Shown here piece by piece: positions 1 through 8,411 of a stretch of DNA of 64,000 nt (position 1 is the first letter of the stretch; every line of letters starts with the position of its first letter). Both the position numbers and the translations under genes were made by a program. The notes beneath the pieces were generated by a model that was not told where the DNA came from, ran no database searches, and worked only from the letters and a program-made list of their open reading frames with translations. This DNA is from Bog-756 sp035531955 (GTDB taxonomy: Bacteria; Actinomycetota; Acidimicrobiia; Acidimicrobiales; RAAP-2), in contig DATKRZ010000023.1 in NCBI GenBank assembly GCA_035531955.1, positions 8,399 through 72,398 on the forward strand, read 5' to 3'.

Positions 1-1762
1 GGTCCGGGGCGACCAGGGAGCCCTGCTGGCGGACGTGGTCCCCCAGCACCGCCCGCAAGGCGGCGTGGAGGAGGTGGGTGCCGGTGTGGTTCCGGCGAAG
101 CGCGTCGCGCCGCACCCCGTCGATGGTGGCCAACGCGTCCTGGCCGGTGAACAGCTCGCCCGTCACCCGGGCCCGGTGTGAGGTGAGCCCGGGCAGCGCC
201 GACACGGTGTCATAGACGAGGGCGGTACCGGACTCGGTGACGATGGTGCCGGTGTCTCCGACCTGTCCGCCCCCCTCGGCGTAGAACGGGGTGCGGTCGA
301 GGAAGACCTCGGCGTGTCCCGCATGGTCGGGGTCGAGGTCGGTGAGGACGGCGACGACGCGTGCCGGCGCCGAGTACCCGTCGGGTCGCTGGCCCACGAA
401 GGCGGTCTGACCCTCGGTGTCCAACACTGAGCGGTAGGCCTGCTCGCCGGCCACCGCCTTGCCGGCCCGGGCCGCGGCCCGGGCCTGGGTGCGCTGACGG
501 TCCATCTCCGCCTCGAAGCCCTCGAGGTCGACCGACACCCCGGCCTCCCCGGCGATCTCGACCGTGAGCTCGACGGGGAACCCGAAGGTGTCATGGAGGC
601 GGAAGGCCACGTCCCCCGGGACCGACAGCGCACCCGAGGCCAGCTGCTCCTCCAGGATGGTCGTCCCCGTGGCCAAGGTGCGGAGAAAGCCCTCCTCCTC
701 CCGGGCCACCACGTCGGTGATCAGGCGGTGCTGTTCGGCCATGGCCGGGTAGGCGCCACCCAGCACACCTACCGCGGCGGCAACCAACCGGGGGGTGACC
801 GAGCCGTCGAACCCGAGTTGGCGGGACCGGCGCACCGCCCGGCGGATCAGCCGGCGGAGCACGTACCCGCGCCCCTCGTTGGCCGGCAGCACGCCGTCGG
901 CCACCAGCATGGACATGGCCCGACCGTGGTCGGCCAGGATCCGCAGCCCGATGTCCACTCGCTCGTCCACTCCATAGCTGTGGCCGGTGATCGACTGGGC
1001 CTCGTCGAGCATCGGGAGGAAGAGGTCGGTGGCGAAGATGGAGTCGACGTCCTGGAGCACCGGTAGGATCCGCTCGAGTCCCGCACCGGTGTCGATGCTG
1101 GGCCGGGGCAGATCGACCGTGGTGCCATCGGGTCGGCGGTCGAACTGCATGAAGACCAGGTTCCAGATCTCCACGAACCGCTCGGATCCACCGAAGGCGG
1201 GCCCTCCGTCCTCGCCATATCCGGGACCCTTGTCGAAGAATATCTCCGAGCTGGGCCCGCACGGCCCGGTGGGAAGCGGGTTCCAGAAATTGTCGTCGCC
1301 CAGACGCTGGATGCGACGGACCGGCAGGCCCACCGAATCGCGCCAGATCTCTTCGGCCTGGTCATCGCTCTCGTGCACGGTGATCCACAGGCGGTCGCCG
1401 TCGATGCCCAGTACTTCGGTGACCAGGTCCCAGGCGAACGGGATGGCGTCGGACTTGAAGTAGTCGCCGAAGCTGAAGTTGCCGAGCATCTCGAAGAACG
1501 TGCAATGGCGGAGGGTGGTACCCACGACGTCGATGTCCACGGTGCGAAAGCACTTCTGCACCGACGTCGCCCGGGGCCACGGCGGGACCTCATCACCGAC
1601 GAAGAAGGGCTTGAAGGGCACCATGCCGGCGATGGTGAACAACACGGACGGGTCGTGGGGAACGAGGCTGGCTGAGGGCACGGCCACATGGCCCCGTTCC
1701 GTGAAGAAGCGGAGGAAGGTGGCGCGGAGGTCGGTGGCGTCCGGAGCAGGGCCGGGGCTCAC
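1..1762 (-). CDS. alaS: Alanyl-tRNA synthetase, 5' part only
   Basis: Charges tRNA-Ala with alanine in the cytoplasm. The reading frame stays open to base 1, so 587 N-terminal residues are present and the rest of the editing and C-Ala domains lies outside the window. The start is GTG at 1762, whose last two bases overlap the TGA stop of the upstream small gene (GTGA). The N-terminus contains the class II catalytic core (RATFLRFF, then SLVPHDPSVLFTIAGMVPF). The editing-domain zinc motif HTGTH is near residue 559. Fusion to the preceding genes by overlap suggests one transcript. The identity is certain; only the truncation by the window edge limits the entry. Confidence 0.97.
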   Translation of the reverse strand, partial: MSPGPAPDATDLRATFLRFFTERGHVAVPSASLVPHDPSVLFTIAGMVPFKPFFVGDEVPPWPRATSVQKCFRTVDIDVVGTTLRHCTFFEMLGNFSFGDYFKSDAIPFAWDLVTEVLGIDGDRLWITVHESDDQAEEIWRDSVGLPVRRIQRLGDDNFWNPLPTGPCGPSSEIFFDKGPGYGEDGGPAFGGSERFVEIWNLVFMQFDRRPDGTTVDLPRPSIDTGAGLERILPVLQDVDSIFATDLFLPMLDEAQSITGHSYGVDERVDIGLRILADHGRAMSMLVADGVLPANEGRGYVLRRLIRRAVRRSRQLGFDGSVTPRLVAAAVGVLGGAYPAMAEQHRLITDVVAREEEGFLRTLATGTTILEEQLASGALSVPGDVAFRLHDTFGFPVELTVEIAGEAGVSVDLEGFEAEMDRQRTQARAAARAGKAVAGEQAYRSVLDTEGQTAFVGQRPDGYSAPARVVAVLTDLDPDHAGHAEVFLDRTPFYAEGGGQVGDTGTIVTESGTALVYDTVSALPGLTSHRARVTGELFTGQDALATIDGVRRDALRRNHTGTHLLHAALRAVLGDHVRQQGSLVAPD

Positions 1763-2157
1763 GACGGTCCTTGCCGGTGGCCCGGCTGGGATGCGGCGGT
1801 CCCCACGGAAACACCCTGTCCGACACCCGGGCCGACACCCTGTCCGACACCCTGTCCGACACCCGGGCCGACACCCGGTCCGACGTTCGATCCGTCACCC
1901 CGGGCCGCCAATTCGGCCCAGAGCTCCTCCTCGCGCCGCTGCTTCTCTTCCCGGCCACTGGTCACGGCCTCCCGGAGCCGGTCGGCGGCGCCCACGGCCA
2001 CCTGTCGGGCCGACCGGCCGACCTCGGCCACCAGGGCGTCGGGCTGCAACCTGGCCGCGGCCTGGTGCACGGTCCGACGGACCCTTCGTTCCGCCCACAG
2101 TGAGGAGCCCGCACCGAGGGCAGCACCGGTCACCAACCAGAAGGTCCGTTTGGGCAT
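1759..2157 (-). CDS. Small protein with N-terminal hydrophobic segment and Gly-Val repeat tail (DUF6167 position)
   Basis: A 132-residue protein starting MPKRTFWLVTGAALGAGSSLW, a short hydrophobic segment that may anchor it in the membrane. A charged amphipathic region follows (about residues 25-90, rich in R, E and A), then a tail built of VGPG and VGQG tetrapeptides. In other actinobacteria a DUF948 protein and a DUF6167 protein precede alaS; this gene has the second position and similar size, so I infer the same family. Its stop overlaps the alaS start by four bases, so translation is probably coupled. The function is unknown. The repetitive tail is encoded by a 12-bp tandem repeat and may vary between strains. 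Confidence 0.75.
   Translation of the reverse strand: MPKRTFWLVTGAALGAGSSLWAERRVRRTVHQAAARLQPDALVAEVGRSARQVAVGAADRLREAVTSGREEKQRREEELWAELAARGDGSNVGPGVGPGVGQGVGQGVGPGVGQGVSVGTAASQPGHRQGPS
1811..1882. repeat. 12-bp coding tandem repeat, six units
   Basis: Six head-to-tail 12-bp units alternate between acaccctgtccg and acacccgggccg, with slight variation in the last. Read on the minus strand they encode VGQG or VGPG tetrapeptides in the small protein upstream of alaS. The unit length is a multiple of three, so gain or loss of units keeps the frame. Confidence 0.9.
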
Positions 2158-2160
2158 GGC

Positions 2161-2625
2161 CTACCGACCGCGGGTTCCACGGCCGGGGGAATCGACCCGC
2201 CTGATGGACCGTCGGCCCTCGGACTTCGACGCCGGATCCGACGCCGGGGCGAGCCGGCGGATCCCAGTGGCTGCACCGGCGCGCACGGCGAGCACCTTGA
2301 CCACGGGATTGGCGAAGGCCCGGTAGGCCAGCTTGGAGGCGGAGTCGACGGTGGCATGGACCGACTCGGTGGAGTCCAGGACCGCGCCCACCCGTTCCAT
2401 CTCGGTTGCCGCCTGGTCCACCACACGGTGGGCGTCGGCCACCAGGGGGATGGTCCGGCGGGTGAGCTCCTCTGCCGTGCCGGCCAGCGCGCGGGTCTCC
2501 CGGCGCAGCGACCGGATGGCGACCAGCAGTCCGGCGACCGCCACGCAGCAGGCCACGCTGGCCACGAGCACGGCGATCTCCCCGGCGGACATGTCGAGGA
2601 AGCTTAGATCCTGGGAACCCTTCAT
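2161..2625 (-). CDS. DUF948-like membrane-anchored protein
   Basis: A 154-residue protein with one transmembrane segment (about residues 15-38, EIAVLVASVACCVAVAGLLV). A soluble helical part follows with repeated heptad-like A, V and L spacing (about residues 40-110), then a basic tail. This layout and the place two genes before alaS match DUF948 proteins of actinobacteria, whose function is not established. The start is uncertain. ATG at 2625 has a G-rich stretch directly before it, and an internal ATG at 2592 (MSAGEIAVLV) would begin just ahead of the membrane segment. Only three bases separate it from the next gene, consistent with co-transcription with alaS. Confidence 0.75.
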   Translation of the reverse strand: MKGSQDLSFLDMSAGEIAVLVASVACCVAVAGLLVAIRSLRRETRALAGTAEELTRRTIPLVADAHRVVDQAATEMERVGAVLDSTESVHATVDSASKLAYRAFANPVVKVLAVRAGAATGIRRLAPASDPASKSEGRRSIRRVDSPGRGTRGR

Positions 2626-2694
2626 CCCCCTCGGCGGGCCCGGTCAGGCGGTCGGCGATCGGCGATCGTTCCGGTTCCGCACCGGCAACGGAGG

Positions 2695-3063
2695 TCAGGT
2701 AGAGGCCATGCCCACGATCGGTTTGTTCAATTCGATGGCCCCGGTGGAGCCGTAGAAGGCGGCGTCGCCGAAGGTGAAGATGCCGCCGTCGGCGGCCACG
2801 AGCCAGTAGCCGTGCCCACTCGGGGTGGCGGCCATGCCCACGATCGGCTGGTTCAGCCTGATGGCCCCGGTGGAGCCGTAGAAGGCGGCGTCGCCGAAGG
2901 TGAAGATGCCGCCGTCGCTGGCCACGAGCCAGTAGCCGCGGTCGTCGGCGGTCGGCGCCATCCCCACCACCGGCTTGTTCAGGGGGGTCCCGCCGGTTGA
3001 GCCTGCGAACCCTGCGTGCCCGAAGGTGAAGATGCCGCCATCGGATGCCTCCAGCCAGTAGCC
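2695..3063. repeat. Three GYWLVASDGG repeats (DNA and protein)
   Basis: Three direct repeats of about 132 bp encode the C-terminal modules of the S53 peptidase. The stretch reading 'aaggcggcgtcgccgaagg' on the plus strand recurs exactly between units. The same module appears near 33590-33830 and 62225-62990, so these are dispersed homologous blocks. Confidence 0.88.
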
Positions 3064-5142
3064 GGGGAGAACGTAGGCATAGCGGTCAGCCGCGACGGCA
3101 CGACTGGTCCCACCCGGATCGGAGACCGTGACATCCACCACCGTTCCGCCAGCCGGACCCGGTGGCACCCGGACCACCAGGGAGTCCGGCGAGGTGACCG
3201 AGAAGGACGAGGCCGGGATGTCGCCGAACCTGACCGACGTCGTTGCGGAGAAGTTCGCCCCGGTCACCGTGACCGTGTTCCCCCCGACCGGCGCGCCCTT
3301 GGTCGGCCGGACGGCGGTGACCACCGGGCAATTCGGGGGCGAGGCCAGGTCACCGGCCAGCCTGGCCGCCACCGGGGAACCCCATCCGCTGGCCAGGTCG
3401 TAGTTCGGCGTGGCCGGATAGCGCCCGGCTCCGGCCTGCAGGAACGAGTTGTCGCCGACGGTCACGTCGTTGAACGGCGACACGGCACAGGAGCCGGCTC
3501 CGTACAGGGTGGGGTTCATGAGCCCGGCCGGCGAGCCCAGTCCCTGGTCGATCACCGCGGTCATCGCCCCCCACAGCGGCGAGGCCGCGCTGGTGCCGCC
3601 CGCCACCCTCCACTGGCCGTTGAACAGTACGGCGTAGCCGCGGGCGGGATCGGACGAGGCCGAGACGTCGGGCACCTCCCGGCAGCTCGTCCGGCCCAGC
3701 GCACTGCAGTTCGAGACGGCGGTGCCGGCCCCGACCCCCGGCCCGATCTGCCAGGTCGGCATGGCAAAGTCGGACGACACCCCTCCCCCGCCCGATCCGA
3801 AGAGGTCGTTCCACACCGTCTCGGCGGGAGCCGGCCCGGGGGAGAGGAGGGAGGTCCCCCCGACCCCGGTCACGCCAGGCTGGTCGGCGGGGTCGTCGAC
3901 GGTAATCGTGGGGTCGGCATCGGCGCCGGGAACGTAGCAGTCACTCGAGCCGGAGTCTCCCGACGCGGCCACCACCGTCTGGCCTTGCACCGCGGCCTCG
4001 TCGAAGAGCAGGGTCTCGACCGCCTGCACCCCGGGTTGGGCGGCCATCTGCGGCTCGCACAGGCCCCAGCTCGTCGAGATCACCTTGGCCACATCGTCGG
4101 TCACCATCCGGGAGTAGGTGTCGATGGGCCCGCTTCCGGTCTGGGGACCGGAGTAGACCCGGATCGAGGCGCCCGGGGCCAGCCCGGCCGCATCCTCGAT
4201 GTCCAGTGCCGCCTCCCCTTGCTGGCCACCCACCGCCCCCCCGTCGACCGGCACGTCGGTCACGCTGTTCGAGAGGCCGTAGCAGGCCTGGTAGGCGCTG
4301 ATGTCGCTCTGGTTGTACGGTTCGAGCTCGTAGAGGCCCACCGTCTGGCCCGCGCCCATCAGACCCCTGGTGTAGAGGGTGTTCAACCCGTAGGCGGCCG
4401 ACAGCTGATCGGCCGTGTAGCCGCCGGTCTGGGAGGCCTGGGAGCAGGGCACGGGGCCAGCGTGGGGCACCGACGCCCGGGGGCCGGGGACCGGGGACCG
4501 ACCCGGTTCGAGCACGATCTGGGGTTGGGCCTGGGCCACCGTGCTCAGGCCGATCACCCCGGCCAGGGAGGGGGCCAGCGCCGCCGGCACGGCCGGCGCC
4601 TCCTCGGACAGACGCGCCACTCGGCCGCTCGGGAGCCTGGTGTCCACCAGCGACACGTCGAGGGCGCGGGCCACCTGACCGGCCGTCCCGGTCACCGGCA
4701 CCAACAGGCCGTCGGGCGAGACGGGTCCCACGTGCAGGTCGCTCGAGGCCAGCCACGCCCGCACGGCCCCGACGACCGCCGCGGTCGGCCCGAACAACGA
4801 GGCGAACCGGCCCGCGGCCAGGAACCGGTGGTACTGCGGAGAGCCCGGCGTCGAAAGCGCATCGACGAACGCGCTCAGTGCCGCCGGATCGCGGGGTTCG
4901 AGGGCCACGTCGGCGGTCACCTCCGCCCTGGGGTCGGTGGGACCGGTGATCGAGGCACCCTGGGGCACCCTCGGTGCCCCGCCGGCCAGTCGCACCGAGG
5001 GCGCGGTCGGTCCGGAGGGTCCGGCCGGCCCGGTTGCGGCCTCAGCGCCCTCCGGAACGGCCAGGGCGGCGACCATCAGGGCCACGGTGGCCAGGGAAGC
5101 GGCGATCACGGCCAGGGGCGGCCCCGTTCGCTCCCTCGTCAT
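2695..5142 (-). CDS. Secreted S53 (sedolisin/kumamolisin) serine-carboxyl peptidase with TIG and GYWLVASDGG repeats
   Basis: An 815-residue exported endopeptidase, probably active at acidic pH as is usual for S53. A signal peptide covers about residues 1-36. A pro-kumamolisin-type prodomain follows (about 65-210) and then the catalytic domain (about 240-600). Catalytic residues are visible: E310 and D314 in GEAALD, D396 in ASGDSGSS, and S518 in GGTSAASP. D559 in PFNDVTVGD fits the calcium site. A TIG/IPT Ig-like domain spans about 605-690. Three repeats of about 44 residues of the GYWLVASDGGIFTFGDA type end the protein. It follows rarA after only 15 bases, an unexpected place for a secreted protease. 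Family assignment is firm; the substrate is unknown. Confidence 0.93.
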   Translation of the reverse strand: MTRERTGPPLAVIAASLATVALMVAALAVPEGAEAATGPAGPSGPTAPSVRLAGGAPRVPQGASITGPTDPRAEVTADVALEPRDPAALSAFVDALSTPGSPQYHRFLAAGRFASLFGPTAAVVGAVRAWLASSDLHVGPVSPDGLLVPVTGTAGQVARALDVSLVDTRLPSGRVARLSEEAPAVPAALAPSLAGVIGLSTVAQAQPQIVLEPGRSPVPGPRASVPHAGPVPCSQASQTGGYTADQLSAAYGLNTLYTRGLMGAGQTVGLYELEPYNQSDISAYQACYGLSNSVTDVPVDGGAVGGQQGEAALDIEDAAGLAPGASIRVYSGPQTGSGPIDTYSRMVTDDVAKVISTSWGLCEPQMAAQPGVQAVETLLFDEAAVQGQTVVAASGDSGSSDCYVPGADADPTITVDDPADQPGVTGVGGTSLLSPGPAPAETVWNDLFGSGGGGVSSDFAMPTWQIGPGVGAGTAVSNCSALGRTSCREVPDVSASSDPARGYAVLFNGQWRVAGGTSAASPLWGAMTAVIDQGLGSPAGLMNPTLYGAGSCAVSPFNDVTVGDNSFLQAGAGRYPATPNYDLASGWGSPVAARLAGDLASPPNCPVVTAVRPTKGAPVGGNTVTVTGANFSATTSVRFGDIPASSFSVTSPDSLVVRVPPGPAGGTVVDVTVSDPGGTSRAVAADRYAYVLPGYWLEASDGGIFTFGHAGFAGSTGGTPLNKPVVGMAPTADDRGYWLVASDGGIFTFGDAAFYGSTGAIRLNQPIVGMAATPSGHGYWLVAADGGIFTFGDAAFYGSTGAIELNKPIVGMAST

Positions 5143-5157
5143 GGGCGCCAGTCTGGC

Positions 5158-6489
5158 TCAAATCCGGCCCGGCGGCTCGTCGCCGCCGTCGGGCTCCGCC
5201 GGGCCTTCGGGCCGCCGACGGCGCAGGCGTTCGGCCACCGCCGCCTCGTGACCCTCGCTCCCGGGCTCGTAGTACCGGTGGTCCTGCAGCTCGGTGGGGC
5301 GGTACTGCTGTTCGACCCAGGCCCCGGGATGGTCGTGGGGGTAGTCATAGCCCTCGCCGTGGCCGATCGACCCGGCACTCCGATAGTGAGCGTCGCGCAG
5401 GTGGGCCGGCACCTCGCCCCGGGGCCCTTCCCGGACGTCGCGCTGGGCCCGCCCGAGCGCCACCGTCACCCGGTTCGACTTCGGGGCGCAGGCCAGGTGG
5501 ACCACCGCCTGGGCCAGATTGAGCTGGGCCTCCGGCAGGCCCACGAATTCGACGGCCCGGGCCGCGGCATCTGCCACCACAAGGGCCAGCGGGTCGGCCT
5601 CACCGACGTCCTCGCTGGCCAGGATGACGAGCCGACGGGCGATGAAGCGGGCGTCCTCACCCGACTCGAGCATTCGGGCCAGCCAGTAGAGGGCGGCGTC
5701 CGGGTCGGAGCCCCGCAGCGACTTGATGAAGGCACTCACCTGGTCGTAGTGGTCGTCCTCGCCGTAGTGGTGCAGCCGCGAGTGGCGGGCCCGTTCCACG
5801 TCCACCAGGGTCACCGGCCCCGACCCGGCCAGGGCCACCGCCACCTCCAAGGTGGTCAGTGCCGCCCGCGCATCGCCGTCGGCCAGGCCGACCAGCGCCG
5901 AGACGGCCTCGGGCTCGGCCGGCGCTCCCTCGGCGTCGAGGCCCCGGCAGACGACCACCTCCAGCTCCTCGAGGGTGAGGGGCTCGAGGCGCCAGAGTGT
6001 GGACCGGGAGAGCAGCGGCGCATTGACTTCGAAGAACGGGTTCTCGGTGGTGGCGCCGATGAGCACCAGCAGCCCCTCTTCCACCGACGGAAGGAGGGCG
6101 TCCTGCTGGGTGCGATTGAACCGGTGGACCTCGTCCAGGAAGAGGATGGTGCCCCGACCCTGCTCCCCGAGCAGCCGGCGGGCGCTCTCGACCACCTCGC
6201 GCACGTCCTTCACCCCGGCGCTCACCGCCGAGAGGGGGACGAAGTGCTTGGCCGTGGCCGCGGCCACGACCGAGGCCAGCGTGGTCTTTCCCGTGCCCGG
6301 AGGTCCCCACAGGATGGCCGAGGTCAGCCGATCGGACTCGATCAGGGCCCGGAGGGGGGCACCCGGCCCGACCAGGTGTTGCTGGCCGACGATCTCGTCC
6401 AGGGTGCGGGGCCGCAGACGCGCGGCCAGCGGCGCCCGGGCGGCGATCCGCTCCTCGGCCGCCCCGGAGAACAGATCGTCACCGGACAT
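5158..6489 (-). CDS. rarA: Replication-associated recombination protein A (MgsA/WRNIP1-type AAA+ ATPase)
   Basis: A 443-residue AAA+ ATPase that acts at stalled replication forks with single-strand-binding protein. Walker A is GPPGTGKT at residues 62-69, Walker B is ILFLDE ending at 120, and sensor 1 is in GATTENP near 150. The C-terminal region contains the HYDQVSAFIKSLRGSDPDAALYWLARM segment typical of RarA/MgsA tetramerisation domains. The length matches the family. It lies 12 bases after aspS and 15 before the peptidase gene, so it is probably in the same transcript. RuvB has a similar fold but is present separately at 18.4-19.5 kb. Confidence 0.95.
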   Translation of the reverse strand: MSGDDLFSGAAEERIAARAPLAARLRPRTLDEIVGQQHLVGPGAPLRALIESDRLTSAILWGPPGTGKTTLASVVAAATAKHFVPLSAVSAGVKDVREVVESARRLLGEQGRGTILFLDEVHRFNRTQQDALLPSVEEGLLVLIGATTENPFFEVNAPLLSRSTLWRLEPLTLEELEVVVCRGLDAEGAPAEPEAVSALVGLADGDARAALTTLEVAVALAGSGPVTLVDVERARHSRLHHYGEDDHYDQVSAFIKSLRGSDPDAALYWLARMLESGEDARFIARRLVILASEDVGEADPLALVVADAAARAVEFVGLPEAQLNLAQAVVHLACAPKSNRVTVALGRAQRDVREGPRGEVPAHLRDAHYRSAGSIGHGEGYDYPHDHPGAWVEQQYRPTELQDHRYYEPGSEGHEAAVAERLRRRRPEGPAEPDGGDEPPGRI

Positions 6490-6501
6490 CGGGAACCGGG
6501 C

Positions 6502-8283
6502 TCAGTCCTCGGTGGGCACGGCCCGGAGGCCGAGGGCGGCGAGCACACCCGGTGCCAGTGGCTTGGGCGCCCCGGTCATCGGGTCCGCGCCCGATTGGGT
6601 CTTCGGGAAGGCGATCACCTCGCGGATGCTGTCCTCCCCGGCGAAGATGGCCACCAGCCGGTCGATGCCCACCGCAAACCCGGCGTGGGGCGGCGCCCCG
6701 AAGCGGAAGGCCCCGAGGAGGAACCCGAATCGTGACTGCGCCTCCTCCTCCCCGATGCCGAGCACGGCGAACACCCGGGTCTGGATGTCCCCGCGGTGGA
6801 TCCTCACGCTGCCCGATCCGAGCTCCCACCCGTTGAGCACCAGGTCGTAGGCCTGGGAACGCACCGAGGAGGGGTCGGACTCCAGACGGTCCAGGTCTTC
6901 GGGGTGGGGCATGGTGAAGGGGTGGTGGGCCGGCGCCGGGTGTCCGGCCTCGTCCGTCCCGTCGAACATGGGGAAATCCACCACCCACAGGTACCGGTAC
7001 GGACCTTCGCTGACGGGCCGACCCCCGAGGTCGACGCGGAGCTGCCCGAGCACCTCGCAGGCCCGACGGTGCTCGTCGGCCACCACCAGGATGAGGTCGC
7101 CGGCCGAGGCGCGGGTGGCCGACAGCAGCCCCGCCCGTTCCTCGTCGGAGAGGAAACGGTCGAGGGGGGAGTCGAGGGTGAGTGGCCGTCCGCCGGCCGA
7201 GTCGTCCCCTCCGCCCTCAGACACCCGGAACCAGGCCAGACCCTTGGCGCCGAGTGCCTTGGCCCGGTCGGTGAGGCCGTCCAGCCGGGAGCGGGTCATG
7301 GACGAGCCATCGCCGGCCACGATGGCTTTCACGCACGGGGCGCCGAACGCCCTGACCTCGGTGCCGACAAAGGCCGCGGACAGGTCGATCAGTTCCATTC
7401 CAAAGCGCACGTCGGGCTTGTCGGTTCCGTAGCGGTCGAGTGCTTCGGCCCAGGTCATCCGTGGGATCTCCGGCGGGCGCTCCCCGGTCACCGTCTCGGC
7501 GACGTCGAGCACGGCCTCCGACACCGCGTCGAGCACGTCCTCCTGGCCGGCGAAGGACGCCTCGAGGTCCAGCTGGGTGAACTCGAACTGTCGGTCGACG
7601 CGGAGGTCCTCATCGCGGAGGCACCGGGCGATCTGGTAGTACCGGTCGAGGCCACCCACCATTAGGAGCTGCTTGGCCAGCTGCGGACTCTGGGGCAGGA
7701 CGTAGCCGGAACCGTGGCTCAGCCGGCTGGGGACCACGAACTCGCGGGCACCCTCGGGGGTCGGTGACCAGAGCAGGGGTGTCTCCACCTCGACGAAGCC
7801 CTGACGGTCCATGGCCGCCCGCAGGGCGCCGTTCACCGCGGCCCGGGTGCGAAGGTTGGCCTGCATGCGGGGACGGCGCAGGTCGACATAGCGGTGCCGC
7901 AAGCGGGTCACCTCGTCGACCTCCGCCCGGTCGTCCACCGGGAATGGCGGCGGCTCGGCGGGATTGAGCACGGTTACCGTGCAATCTCCCAACTCGACAG
8001 CTCCGGTGGCAATCTCGGCGTTGACGGTCCCGTCGGGACGGGGTCGGACAACACCCTCCACCGCCACCACGAACTCGCTGCGGACATCGACCGTGCCCGG
8101 GATGACGCACTGGACGATGCCGGTGTGGTCGCGCAGGTCGACGAAGGCCAGGTGCTCACCGTGCTCCCGTCTCTTGGCCACCCAGCCGCACACGGTGACC
8201 GTGGTCCCTACGTCCCCGCTGCGAAGCGTCCCGCACAGCCGGGTACGCATCGCTGTGGATTCGGCCGGTGGATGGATGGTCAC
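6502..8283 (-). CDS. aspS: Aspartyl-tRNA synthetase, probably non-discriminating
   Basis: A 593-residue class IIb synthetase: an N-terminal OB-fold anticodon domain (about 12-115), the catalytic core (FVEVETPLLWSPTPEGAREF; QLDLEASFAGQED), the bacterial GAD insertion (about 320-430), and motif 3 (GFAVGIDRLVAIF) near the C-terminus. The GTG start at 8283 is preceded by AAAGGA at good spacing. The OB fold reads KRREHGE. A His in this position is associated with AspRS that also charges tRNA-Asn, which would require GatCAB; this is inference from one signature. Downstream rarA follows after 12 bases. Confidence 0.96.
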   Translation of the reverse strand: MTIHPPAESTAMRTRLCGTLRSGDVGTTVTVCGWVAKRREHGEHLAFVDLRDHTGIVQCVIPGTVDVRSEFVVAVEGVVRPRPDGTVNAEIATGAVELGDCTVTVLNPAEPPPFPVDDRAEVDEVTRLRHRYVDLRRPRMQANLRTRAAVNGALRAAMDRQGFVEVETPLLWSPTPEGAREFVVPSRLSHGSGYVLPQSPQLAKQLLMVGGLDRYYQIARCLRDEDLRVDRQFEFTQLDLEASFAGQEDVLDAVSEAVLDVAETVTGERPPEIPRMTWAEALDRYGTDKPDVRFGMELIDLSAAFVGTEVRAFGAPCVKAIVAGDGSSMTRSRLDGLTDRAKALGAKGLAWFRVSEGGGDDSAGGRPLTLDSPLDRFLSDEERAGLLSATRASAGDLILVVADEHRRACEVLGQLRVDLGGRPVSEGPYRYLWVVDFPMFDGTDEAGHPAPAHHPFTMPHPEDLDRLESDPSSVRSQAYDLVLNGWELGSGSVRIHRGDIQTRVFAVLGIGEEEAQSRFGFLLGAFRFGAPPHAGFAVGIDRLVAIFAGEDSIREVIAFPKTQSGADPMTGAPKPLAPGVLAALGLRAVPTED

Positions 8284-8411
8284 GAATGGTCCTTTCTGGT
8301 GTCGGCCCCGACGTCGGCTCGAGGCCCCGACGTCGGCTCGAGGTTTCGGCTCGAGGTCGGCTCTAAGGTCGGCCCGGCGGCGGGACCGGCTGCCTACCGG
8401 CTGCCTACCGG
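8284..8411. repeat. aspS-hisS spacer with perfect 19-bp tandem duplication
   Basis: The 128-base spacer holds two adjacent copies of a 19-bp unit (gccccgacgtcggctcgag, 8305-8323 and 8324-8342). Shorter derivatives (tttcggctcgag, gtcggctc) and a second duplication of ccggctgccta near 8387-8410 follow. I see no T-box, terminator or gene here. It is probably a drifting minisatellite in a transcribed leader of aspS. Confidence 0.8.

Noticed and set aside
1811..1882. Possible CRISPR array
   Set aside because: The repeats are contiguous 12-bp units without spacers and lie in a coding frame.
3016..6735. Plus-strand open frame of more than 1200 codons
   Set aside because: It is antisense to the S53 peptidase and rarA, has Arg/Gly/His-rich composition typical of the opposite strand of high-GC genes, and shows no domain motif.
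8284..8411. T-box or attenuator before aspS
   Set aside because: No T-box core, specifier loop or terminator was recognisable; the spacer is explained by tandem duplications.
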